Source: Paracoccaceae bacterium
GTDB lineage: Bacteria > Pseudomonadota > Alphaproteobacteria > Rhodobacterales > Rhodobacteraceae
Direction: 5' to 3'
Length of the DNA: 8,595 nucleotides
Assembly: GCA_007123625.1 (NCBI GenBank)
Contig: SKKS01000444.1
Coordinates: 1 to 8,595, forward strand
The stretch's first letter is position 1; each line of letters starts with the position of its first letter. The translations under genes and the position numbers were made by a program. Below are positions 1 to 6,621 of the stretch, piece after piece. Under the pieces are notes generated by a model. That model worked only from the letters and a program-made list of their open reading frames with translations. It made no database searches and was not told the DNA's origin.

Positions 1-1
1 C

Positions 2-1105
2 CAGGATCTGCTGGAGGGGTTGATCGCGGGCGCGCGCAACATGATCGGCATCGCGGTTGCCACCGGTGCGGCGGGGATCATCGTCGCCACCGTGACCCGT
101 ACGCCCATCGGCACCGAACTGGCCGGATTGGTGGAACTGCTGTCCATGGGCAATCTGTTCATCATGCTGCTGCTGGTGGGGCTGTTCTCGCTTATCCTCG
201 GGCTGGGGCTGCCAACGACTGCCAACTACATCGTGGTGTCGTCGCTGATGGCGACCGTGGTGGTCAGCCTTGGCGCGCAGGAGGGGCTGATCGTCCCGTT
301 GATCGCGGCGCATCTGTTCGTGTTCTACTTCGGGATCATGGCGGATGTGACGCCGCCGGTGGGGTTGGCAAGTTTCGCCGCCGCTGCCGTGTCGGGGGGC
401 GATCCCATCCGCACCGGGTTTCAGGCGTTCTTCTACAGCCTGCGGACCGTGGCGCTGCCGTTCTTGTTCATCTACAATCCCACGCTGATCCTGTATGGCG
501 TCGATCTGGGCACCACCGAGGGCATATTGCAGGCGGTGATGATTTTTGTCATCGCCACATTCGCCATGCTGCTGTTCGCTGCGGCCACGCAGGGCTATTT
601 CCTGGCGCGGTCGCGTTGGTGGGAAAGTGCGGCGCTGCTGCTGGTGGCCTTCACCCTGTTCGTGCCGAACTTCTGGCTCAACCGCGTCCAGCCTGAATTC
701 GAGCGCTTGCCCGCGACCCAGTTCGAGGAGGTGCTGCAGGCGGCCCAGGCCGGCGAGGCGCTGCGGATCGAGGTCACGGGACCCGATTTCAGCACTGGTG
801 ACTTGCGCAGCGTCACCGTGCCGATCACCGTGCCCGATTCCGCGCCCGAAGGACGATTGGATGCCACCGGCCTTTGGCTTCTGCCCGATGGCGACGTGGT
901 GGCGATGGACGAGCCGATGTTCGGCACGCCCTATGCCAACGATTTGGGCGGTTTCGACTTCTATGGCGCCGAGCCGGTGATTCTTGCCAATGTCCAGCGT
1001 CCCGCCGACCGGTGGCCCGAGCAGCTTTTCTTCATTCCGGCACTGTTGCTGCTGGGGCTGGTGATCGGACTTCAGCGTCGCCGCCAGACGCAGCCCGCCT
1101 TCTGA
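2..1105 (+). CDS. TRAP transporter fused permease (4TM/12TM type), C-terminal part, 5' truncated
   Basis: This is the large inner-membrane permease of a tripartite ATP-independent periplasmic (TRAP) transporter, which imports organic acids or related solutes using an ion gradient and a periplasmic binding protein. The frame is open from base 2, so the gene begins upstream; 367 residues are visible. Hydrophobic segments lie near residues 10-30, 49-68, 74-92, 95-112, 147-166, 174-195 and 207-224. Two DctM-family signatures are clear: GLGLPTTANYIVVSS (67-81) and ADVTPPVGLASF (115-126). After the last core helix comes a soluble stretch of about 115 residues, then a final helix (about 341-357) capped by RRR. 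That tail matches what is known of the DUF3394 region at the end of fused TRAP permeases. Such fused permeases usually pair with TAXI-type binding proteins, so one may lie upstream. The family is secure; the substrate is unknown. Confidence 0.93.
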   Translation, partial: QDLLEGLIAGARNMIGIAVATGAAGIIVATVTRTPIGTELAGLVELLSMGNLFIMLLLVGLFSLILGLGLPTTANYIVVSSLMATVVVSLGAQEGLIVPLIAAHLFVFYFGIMADVTPPVGLASFAAAAVSGGDPIRTGFQAFFYSLRTVALPFLFIYNPTLILYGVDLGTTEGILQAVMIFVIATFAMLLFAAATQGYFLARSRWWESAALLLVAFTLFVPNFWLNRVQPEFERLPATQFEEVLQAAQAGEALRIEVTGPDFSTGDLRSVTVPITVPDSAPEGRLDATGLWLLPDGDVVAMDEPMFGTPYANDLGGFDFYGAEPVILANVQRPADRWPEQLFFIPALLLLGLVIGLQRRRQTQPAF

Positions 1106-1117
1106 GGAGTGTCCGCC

Positions 1118-1543
1118 ATGGCCCGCACCATCCTTCTGCCCATCGACCTGTCTGACCCCCACAGCTGGGAACACGCACTACCCGAGGCGCTGACCCTTCT
1201 TGCCGGGGGCGGCGCGCTCCATGTCGTCAGCGTGCTTCCGGATTTCGGGCTGGCGCAGGTGGGCACGTTCTTTCGCAAGGACTTCGAAAAGCAGGCCCTG
1301 CACGCCTTTGGCGAGCAGATCACCGAATGGGTCGCGGCGAACATCCCCGACGATGTCGAGGTGCATCCTCATGTGCTGCATGGCACCATCTATGATGAGA
1401 TCCTTCGCGCCGCTGCCAAGCTGGCGGTGGATGTGATCGTCATGGGGTCGCACCGCCCGGCGTTGCAGGATTATCTGCTGGGGCCGAACGCGGCGCGCGT
1501 GGTGCGCCATGCGCGGTGTTCTGTCTATGTTGTAAGGGGCTGA
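1118..1543 (+). CDS. TRAP-associated universal stress protein (UspA family)
   Basis: A 141-residue single Usp domain, the normal length for the family. It opens with the first beta strand and the nucleotide-site aspartate (RTILLPID, D10) and ends with the typical MGSH...LLGPNAARVVRHA...VYVVR segment (109-140). The usual ATP-binding pattern is G-2X-G-9X-G-S/T. Here G110 and G122 are present, but the middle glycine is missing or shifted (GSHRP) and the last position is G-P, so nucleotide binding is uncertain. The ATG at 1118 is chosen over the GTG at 1109 because GAGGAG (1104-1109) sits 8 bases before it. The gene starts 12 bases after the TRAP permease stop. Usp proteins next to TRAP genes are a known arrangement: TeaD beside the Halomonas ectoine transporter TeaABC modulates uptake. 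A similar regulatory role here is inference. Confidence 0.9.
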   Translation: MARTILLPIDLSDPHSWEHALPEALTLLAGGGALHVVSVLPDFGLAQVGTFFRKDFEKQALHAFGEQITEWVAANIPDDVEVHPHVLHGTIYDEILRAAAKLAVDVIVMGSHRPALQDYLLGPNAARVVRHARCSVYVVRG

Positions 1544-1545
1544 AC

Positions 1546-2874
1546 ATGGCTGATCACGTCTTTGGCCGCTCCACCAGGGGCCAGTTGCCGAACGCCGTCG
1601 CGGGCGACGGCTGCTATATCATCGATGCGTGCGGCAAGCGGTATCTGGATGGCTCGGGCGGGGCGGCGGTGTCGTGTCTGGGGCATTCGGACGCCAATGT
1701 GCGCGCCGCCCTGCACGACCAGCTGGACAGGCTTGCCTTTGCGCATACCGGGTTCTTCACCACCGACGCCGCCGAGGCGCTGGCCGACCAGTTGATTGCC
1801 GACGCGCCCGAAGGGATTGACCGTGTCTATCTGGTGTCTGGCGGGTCCGAGGCGGTCGAGGCCGCGCTGAAACTTGCGCGTCAGTATTTCATGGAGATCG
1901 GCCAGCCGCAGCGCCATCGGGTCATTGCCCGACGGCAAAGCTATCACGGCAACACGCTGGGCGCGCTGGCCGCCGGGGGCAACGCCTGGCGGCGCGCGCA
2001 ATTCGCGCCGCTGCTGGTGGAAACGACCCATATCGCGCCCTGCTATGAATACCGCGACCGGACCGAGGGCGAAACCGCCGAAACCTACGGCGCGCGCGTC
2101 GCAGACGAGCTGGAGACCGAGCTGCTGCGCCTTGGCCCGGAAACGGTGATGGCCTTTGTGGCCGAACCGGTGGTCGGCGCCACGATGGGCGCGGTGCCCG
2201 CCGTCCCCGGATACCTGCGCCGCATCCGCGAGATCTGCGACCGCCACGGTATCTTGCTGATCCTGGACGAGGTGATGTGCGGCATGGGGCGCACCGGGCA
2301 TCTGTTCGCTTGCCTCGAAGATGGCGTTGCGCCGGACATGCTGACCATCGCCAAGGGGCTGGGCGCGGGGTATCAGCCGATTGGGGCGCTGCTGACCAGC
2401 GCGCGGATCTATGACGCGATTGCCGACGGGTCCGGATTCTTTCAGCACGGACACACCTATATGGGCCATGCGATGGCCGCCGCTGGCGCGGGCGCCGTGG
2501 TCCGCGCGATCCATGAACGTGGGTTGCTGGCGCGTGTGCAGGCCATGGGCGACGTGCTGGACAAGGCGCTGCACGCCCGTTTCGGCCAGCACCCGCATGT
2601 GGGCGACATTCGCGGGCGCGGGCTTTTCCGGGGGGTGGAACTGGTCGCCGCGCGCGAAACCAAAGCCCCCTTTGACCCCGCCCGCAAGTTGCACGCCAAG
2701 ATCAAGGCCGCCGCGATGGAGGCCGGGTTGATCTGCTACCCGATGGGCGGGACCATCGACGGTCAGCGCGGCGACCATATCCTGCTGGCGCCGCCCTTCA
2801 TCATCACCGAGGCACAGATTGACGAGTTGACCGACAAGCTGGGCCGCGCGCTGGATACCGCGCTGGCGGCGTAA
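1546..2874 (+). CDS. Class III PLP-dependent aminotransferase
   Basis: A cytoplasmic fold-type I aminotransferase of 442 residues, the usual length for class III. Visible landmarks are the N-terminal substrate-site stretch DGSGGAAVSCLGH (35-47), the phosphate-cup segment SGGSEAVEAALK (98-109), YHGNTLGAL (133-141), LDEVMCGMGRTG with the PLP-ring aspartate D241, the Schiff-base lysine K270 in TIAKGLGAGY, and the HTYMGH segment (303-308) contributed across the dimer. The enzyme should move an amino group from an omega-amino acid, diamine or related amine to pyruvate or 2-oxoglutarate; the exact donor cannot be read. The ATG at 1546 is chosen because AAGGGG (1534-1539) lies 6 bases upstream; an in-frame GTG at 1516 would overlap the Usp gene. 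Only 2 bases separate it from the Usp stop, so it is very likely co-transcribed with the transporter and may process the imported compound. Relatives include GabT, omega-amino acid:pyruvate transaminases and DoeD-like enzymes. Confidence 0.93.
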   Translation: MADHVFGRSTRGQLPNAVAGDGCYIIDACGKRYLDGSGGAAVSCLGHSDANVRAALHDQLDRLAFAHTGFFTTDAAEALADQLIADAPEGIDRVYLVSGGSEAVEAALKLARQYFMEIGQPQRHRVIARRQSYHGNTLGALAAGGNAWRRAQFAPLLVETTHIAPCYEYRDRTEGETAETYGARVADELETELLRLGPETVMAFVAEPVVGATMGAVPAVPGYLRRIREICDRHGILLILDEVMCGMGRTGHLFACLEDGVAPDMLTIAKGLGAGYQPIGALLTSARIYDAIADGSGFFQHGHTYMGHAMAAAGAGAVVRAIHERGLLARVQAMGDVLDKALHARFGQHPHVGDIRGRGLFRGVELVAARETKAPFDPARKLHAKIKAAAMEAGLICYPMGGTIDGQRGDHILLAPPFIITEAQIDELTDKLGRALDTALAA

Positions 2875-2909
2875 GGTTCCGCGCCACTGCCGGTGATCGT
2901 GGCGGAACC
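2875..2909 (+). terminator. Bulged hairpin directly after the aminotransferase gene
   Basis: GGTTCC (2875-2880) pairs with GGAACC (2904-2909), and GCCAC (2883-2887) pairs with GTGGC (2899-2903). This leaves a 2-base bulge (2881-2882) and an 11-base loop. It begins on the first base after the TAA stop, where an operon-end structure would be expected. There is no run of T behind it, so it may be a weak or Rho-assisted terminator, or a 3'-end-stabilising hairpin. The pairing is seen in the sequence; the function is inferred. Confidence 0.45.
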
Positions 2910-2984
2910 ATCTGGCGTGTCGGCGCCCCGTCCGATGGTCGCGCGGGGCTTGCGCGCCGCGCCGCGATGCGGGAAGGAAGGGCC

Positions 2985-4112
2985 ATGTCCGAACCTGCAT
3001 CCCCCCTTGCCGATACCGAGATCTTCCTTGCCGCCATTCCCGGCCTGGAACCCCTGTTGCTGGCAGAAGCCCGCAGCATAGGGTTCACTGCCGCGACCGC
3101 CGTGCCAGGGGGCGTGGTGGTGCCGGGCGGGCGCGACGCCGCGATGCGCGCCAACCTGTGGTTGCGCGGCGCCTCGCGCGTGCTCTGGCGCTTCAGCAGC
3201 TTTCGTGCGCTGCATCTGGCGCAACTGGACAAGCGCGCGCGCCGGGTGGACTGGGCCCGTGTCTTGCGCGCGGACGTGCCGGTGCGGGTTGATGCGACTT
3301 GCCGCGCCTCGCGCATCTATCATGCAAAGGCGGCGGCGCAGCGGGTGGAGCAAGCGATCACCGACACGGTGGGCGCGCCTATCGCCCAGGATGCACCCGT
3401 TCGCGTGATGGTGCGGATGGACGACGACCTGTGCACGCTCAGCATCGATACCTCGGGCGAGTTGCTGCACCGACGCGGGCACAAACAGGCCGTGGGCAAG
3501 GCACCGCTGCGCGAGACCATGGCGGCGCTGTTCCTGCGCGACTGCGGGTATGACGGGACCGAACCGGTGGTGGACCCGATGTGCGGGTCGGGGACGTTCG
3601 TGATCGAAGCCGCCGAGATTGCCGCCGGGTTGGCGCCGGGACGCAGCCGCGCTTTTGCCTTCGAGCACCTGGCCGGGCATGACGCCGAGGCATGGGCGCA
3701 GATGTGCGCGGCGGCACAGTCCAAGGCACCGCAGGCGCGTTTTTTCGGCTCCGACCGCGATCAGGGCGCGGTGGCGATGGCCACCGACAACGCCACTCGC
3801 GCCGGAGTGGCGCCGTTCTGCGATTTCCACTGTCAGGCCGTCAGCGCCTTGCAGCCCCCGCCCGGTCCGCCGGGGCTGGTAATGGTCAACCCGCCCTATG
3901 GGGAGCGGATCGGGGCGCGGCACATGCTGCACGCGATCTATGGCGCGCTGGGACAGACACTGCGGGCACGGTTCTCCGGCTGGCGGGTGGGGTTGGTCAC
4001 GTCCGATTCGGGGCTGGCGGCTTCGACCGGGTTGCCTTTCCTGCCCCCGGGACCGCCCGTGCCGCATGGCGGGCTTTCGGTGCGGCTTTACCGGACGGCA
4101 GCACTGCAGTGA
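2985..4112 (+). CDS. THUMP-domain SAM-dependent RNA methyltransferase, RlmL/YpsC-like
   Basis: A 375-residue RNA guanine-N2 methyltransferase of the class related to the N-terminal half of E. coli RlmKL, which makes m2G2445 in 23S rRNA. The N-terminus carries the family signature EIFLAAIPGLEPLLLAEAR (12-30), followed by a THUMP RNA-binding region (about 45-155) and the hinge LHRRGHKQAVGKAPLRETMA (161-180). The Rossmann methyltransferase domain has motif I DPMCGSGTF (197-205), the acidic SAM-site strand FGSDRD (254-259) and the catalytic NPPYGERIG (302-310). The ATG at 2985 is chosen over that at 2967 because the purine-rich GGAAGGAAGGG (2972-2982) precedes it. E. coli RlmKL is a fusion of about 700 residues; this protein lacks the RlmK half, as in many bacteria outside the gammaproteobacteria. 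It has its own 110-base upstream gap and looks like an independent housekeeping gene. The exact target nucleotide is not provable from sequence. Confidence 0.92.
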   Translation: MSEPASPLADTEIFLAAIPGLEPLLLAEARSIGFTAATAVPGGVVVPGGRDAAMRANLWLRGASRVLWRFSSFRALHLAQLDKRARRVDWARVLRADVPVRVDATCRASRIYHAKAAAQRVEQAITDTVGAPIAQDAPVRVMVRMDDDLCTLSIDTSGELLHRRGHKQAVGKAPLRETMAALFLRDCGYDGTEPVVDPMCGSGTFVIEAAEIAAGLAPGRSRAFAFEHLAGHDAEAWAQMCAAAQSKAPQARFFGSDRDQGAVAMATDNATRAGVAPFCDFHCQAVSALQPPPGPPGLVMVNPPYGERIGARHMLHAIYGALGQTLRARFSGWRVGLVTSDSGLAASTGLPFLPPGPPVPHGGLSVRLYRTAALQ

Positions 4113-4171
4113 TGCAGGCGACCAACGACCGGCATGGCAGGCCCGCGCCCCGATGCAGCGATGCTGCTAGC
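4102..4171. repeat. Short palindromes and GATGC repeats after the methyltransferase gene
   Basis: A perfect 10-base palindrome CACTGCAGTG (4102-4111) overlaps the methyltransferase stop codon. GATGCAG occurs at 4111-4117 and again at 4152-4158. The second copy runs into a small hairpin, GCAGC (4155-4159) / GCTGC (4163-4167) with a 3-base loop, followed by the palindrome GCTAGC (4166-4171). These could form a weak transcript end or a protein site, or could be chance in a GC-rich gap. The repeats are real; a function is not shown. Confidence 0.3.
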
Positions 4172-4185
4172 GATGGGTAGGGCAG

Positions 4186-4214
4186 TTCACAAATCCGCGA
4201 GATTGATCTATGAC
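4186..4214 (+). promoter_or_regulatory. Candidate sigma70-like promoter for the glycan gene cluster
   Basis: TTCACA (4186-4191, five of six matches to TTGACA) is followed after exactly 17 bases by TATGAC (4209-4214, four of six matches to TATAAT), in a locally AT-richer patch of an otherwise GC-rich window. Transcription would begin near 4220, ahead of the GGAG ribosome site at 4234-4237 and the ATG at 4246. This position also argues against the ATG at 4210, which would lie inside the -10 element. The match is suggestive only; alphaproteobacterial promoters vary. Confidence 0.35.
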
Positions 4215-4245
4215 CGGCTCAGAACAACAGCGCGGAGCGGACAGC

Positions 4246-5745
4246 ATGATTTCTGAAGATCCGTCTGTCGGCGTTGTGATCCGCACGCGCGACCGCCCCG
4301 TGTTTCTTGCCCGTGCCCTGGCCAGCGTACAGGCGCAGCGCTTTCGCAACTGGCATGTGGTGCTGGTCAACGATGGCGGCGAACCCGGACCGGTCGAGGC
4401 ACTGCTGGAGCCCGAAGAAGACGGTGCAGTGATCGCCGCATCGCGGGTGACGGTGCTGCACCTGGACCCGGGTGTGGGCCGGTCGGCTGCGTTCAATCGC
4501 GGGCTGGCGGCGCTGGACACCGATTTCGTGACCTGCCTGGACGATGACGACACCTGGGATCCGGCGTTCATGGAGGCGTTGCTTGCGTTCTGGGCCGAGG
4601 CCGCGCCGTCGGTTCCTGCACTGGGAGGTGTTGCATGTGGCGTCACCGCGATGATCGAGGAAATCGTGCCCCGCGGCGCCGGGGCGGATATCCGCGTCCT
4701 GGGCTCGGAACCCTTGCCGCGGTCGTTCCAGCGTCAGGACTTCTTGCTCAGGCCGCTGGCCTACGCCTGCTATCGCCATGATCTCTATCCGGTGCAGTGG
4801 ATGCTGCAACGCGACCTTGCGGTCAAGGCCGGGGGCTTCCCCGAGGACTTCGATGTCATGGAGGATCGCGCCTTCATGAACCGCTTTCTGACTCGGCACA
4901 ACGTGGCGCTGCTTGATCGTCCGCTTGCGCGGCATCACCGCCGCCGCGAGCGCACCACCGATCAGACGCGCAGCGTGATGATGAACACGCTCGACAATCC
5001 GTCCTATGATTGGCGCCGCTACGCCGATCTGGCACGCGCCACCGGGCGGATGGGCAGTGGCGCGGCGATGCAGGGCCTGTTCGCCGACCTGCTGAGCGAA
5101 GTGAATTACGAGACCAGCGCGATCTGGCAAAAGATCAATGGCGAGGCCACGGACCTGCGCAGCCGTCTGAATGCGATCGAGGCGCGCCTTGCGCCGCTGC
5201 CGACCGAACCGAAAGAAGACCAAAGCCAGCCTGGCGCCGGGCATGTGCTCTACGACATATGGCATGCGTTCTCAGGCCAGCAGATCGCCTATCCCATCGG
5301 TCCGCACACGCCCTTTGCCAAGCGGTTCATCCTGTCGCAGGGGTTCACACAGCCCGGCACGCTGTTTTTTCTCAGCGAAGGCGCGCAACGGTTCGAGGTG
5401 CAGATCCCCGAAATCCGCGATTTCGCCGCGATCGAGTTCTCGCTGGATGGGCTGGCCGATGACGTGGCCGCGCTCACGTGGCATCTGACGCTTTACGCCG
5501 AACGAGGGTTCCTGTTCGAAACCGCGCTGTCGTGCTGGGTGCAGGATGCGGATGGTGCGCGCCAGCATCAGTTCCTCGAATCGCATGTGCATTCCTGCCC
5601 GCCGGGGCGTATGCACGCGGTGACGCGCCGGTTCGAGCGTGCGCACCTTGATGCGGGCGAGGGGGCGCGGCTGTCGGTCATCCTGCCCCGGCAGGCGCGG
5701 AATTTCCACTTCTGCAGCACGGGTTTCGTGCTAGAAGCGTCCTGA
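4246..5745 (+). CDS. Family 2 glycosyltransferase with an unassigned C-terminal domain
   Basis: A 499-residue protein. Residues 7-230 form a GT-A fold family 2 glycosyltransferase that would transfer a sugar from a nucleotide-sugar donor in the cytoplasm. It shows the first strand VGVVIRTRDRP (8-18), the donor-site NDGG (42-45), the DxD-type metal site LDDDD (98-102) and a late acidic ED pair in VMEDRAFMNRF (204-214), a plausible catalytic base. No transmembrane helix is apparent. Residues about 285-318 look like a short helical or coiled-coil linker. Residues about 330-499 are rich in beta-like segments and aromatic residues and match no family I recognise. The ATG at 4246 is preferred over 4210 because GGAG (4234-4237) is 8 bases upstream and a candidate promoter overlaps 4210. 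It is the first gene of a four-gene run with a sulfotransferase, suggesting synthesis of a sulfated glycan. Donor and acceptor are unknown. Confidence 0.88.
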   Translation: MISEDPSVGVVIRTRDRPVFLARALASVQAQRFRNWHVVLVNDGGEPGPVEALLEPEEDGAVIAASRVTVLHLDPGVGRSAAFNRGLAALDTDFVTCLDDDDTWDPAFMEALLAFWAEAAPSVPALGGVACGVTAMIEEIVPRGAGADIRVLGSEPLPRSFQRQDFLLRPLAYACYRHDLYPVQWMLQRDLAVKAGGFPEDFDVMEDRAFMNRFLTRHNVALLDRPLARHHRRRERTTDQTRSVMMNTLDNPSYDWRRYADLARATGRMGSGAAMQGLFADLLSEVNYETSAIWQKINGEATDLRSRLNAIEARLAPLPTEPKEDQSQPGAGHVLYDIWHAFSGQQIAYPIGPHTPFAKRFILSQGFTQPGTLFFLSEGAQRFEVQIPEIRDFAAIEFSLDGLADDVAALTWHLTLYAERGFLFETALSCWVQDADGARQHQFLESHVHSCPPGRMHAVTRRFERAHLDAGEGARLSVILPRQARNFHFCSTGFVLEAS

Positions 5746-5763
5746 GGTTTCGACGCAGGAACA

Positions 5764-5780
5764 GACCCGGCTCAGGGGTC
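5764..5780 (+). repeat. Small hairpin between the glycosyltransferase and the next gene
   Basis: GACCC (5764-5768) pairs with GGGTC (5776-5780) around a 7-base loop in the 81-base spacer. With only 5 pairs and no T-run it is unlikely to end transcription. No promoter-like pair is visible in this spacer, so the next gene probably depends on upstream transcription. Confidence 0.2.
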
Positions 5781-5826
5781 GCAGGCCGCACCAATCAGCG
5801 GCGCCGGAGAACGGGGAAGTGACCGG

Positions 5827-6621
5827 ATGCAGACGGGCGCAATCGCTGATTTCGCAGTCGAAGGGGAAGCAGGCATCGACGTGTTCCGCCGCATCGACGA
5901 CCCGCAGCAGCGGCGCAGCCGGTTCGAGTGCCTTGCCACGGTCATCGGTCCGGACGGGGATCGCCAGGTGGTCGCGCATGGCCCTGTGGCGCGACGCAAC
6001 CCCGGCGACATGCTGGCCGTCGCCGAACGGTTTGCGGCAAGCCCGGTTCTGCACCGCCGTTTCGCGTTTGGCACGACCGGGGGGTACCCTGAAGTGTCGG
6101 AAACCGACGACCCCCTGACGCTGTTCGTTTATCTTGATTTCCTGCGCGGCTGGATGCTGGCCGATATGGCGGTGGACCGTTTCGACGCCGCGCTGGCACG
6201 CGATGATGCGCCCGATATCGCGCAAGCGGCGGCGGTGTTGCGCCTGTTGCTCGACTTCAATCGTGTCGTGCGTGCAATGGCGCTTCTGGAGCCGCTTTTG
6301 CCCGTGTTGATCCGTGGTGTCACCCCGCGCGTAGTGCGCGCTGGCAGTGGCGATGTGCACGGCTATGCCTTGCGGCTGGCGGGCGATCTGATGCTGCGCG
6401 CGGGCAATCCGAAACGCGCGCTCGATGCGTTCGAGGCAGCTGTCATGATTGGCGAGAACCGCTTCCGCCGCCGCCGCGCCATCGCCGCCGCACAGGCCGG
6501 GGGCGACCGCGCCGCCATGCAGCGCCACCTTGCCTTGTTCGAAAGGCGCTGGACCTTGCCTGCCGATCTGGCGCGGCTGAAAGCCGACCTTGCCCGTCCC
6601 AAACCCGGAGATCCCGCATGA
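5827..6621 (+). CDS. Hypothetical protein with TPR-like C-terminal helices
   Basis: A 264-residue protein that I do not recognise. The N-terminal 100 residues are mixed, with no signal peptide. From about residue 95 it looks all-helical, and residues 178-211 (GYALRLAGDLMLRAGNPKRALDAFEAAV region) fit a tetratricopeptide repeat, with a second degenerate repeat about 213-243. A basic run, RFRRRR, lies at 212-217. The start at 5827 is the only ATG close to the purine-rich GGGGAAG (5813-5819). Its stop overlaps the start of the sulfotransferase (ATGA, 6618-6621), so the two are almost certainly translationally coupled and probably work together. TPR proteins generally mediate protein-protein contacts, so a scaffold or partner for the glycosyltransferase or sulfotransferase is possible. 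That role is inference. Confidence 0.8.
   Translation: MQTGAIADFAVEGEAGIDVFRRIDDPQQRRSRFECLATVIGPDGDRQVVAHGPVARRNPGDMLAVAERFAASPVLHRRFAFGTTGGYPEVSETDDPLTLFVYLDFLRGWMLADMAVDRFDAALARDDAPDIAQAAAVLRLLLDFNRVVRAMALLEPLLPVLIRGVTPRVVRAGSGDVHGYALRLAGDLMLRAGNPKRALDAFEAAVMIGENRFRRRRAIAAAQAGGDRAAMQRHLALFERRWTLPADLARLKADLARPKPGDPA

Noticed and set aside
2925..2949. GCCCCG / CGGGGC pairing as a second terminator
   Set aside because: Only 6 pairs around a 13-base loop in very GC-rich DNA, with no T-run; expected by chance.
1525..3000. A 491-codon open frame on the - strand opposite the aminotransferase
   Set aside because: The + strand carries an aminotransferase with all its active-site motifs; the antisense translation is low in information and matches nothing.
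2763..4067. A 434-codon open frame on the - strand opposite the methyltransferase
   Set aside because: Mirror of a clear THUMP methyltransferase gene; composition is typical of an antisense shadow in GC-rich DNA.
4210..4245. ATG at 4210 as the glycosyltransferase start
   Set aside because: It lacks a good ribosome site and overlaps the candidate -10 element, whereas ATG 4246 has GGAG 8 bases upstream and begins just before the first conserved strand.
4219..5265. A 348-codon open frame on the - strand opposite the glycosyltransferase
   Set aside because: No motif, no ribosome site of note, and the + strand gene shows the donor-site and DxD motifs.
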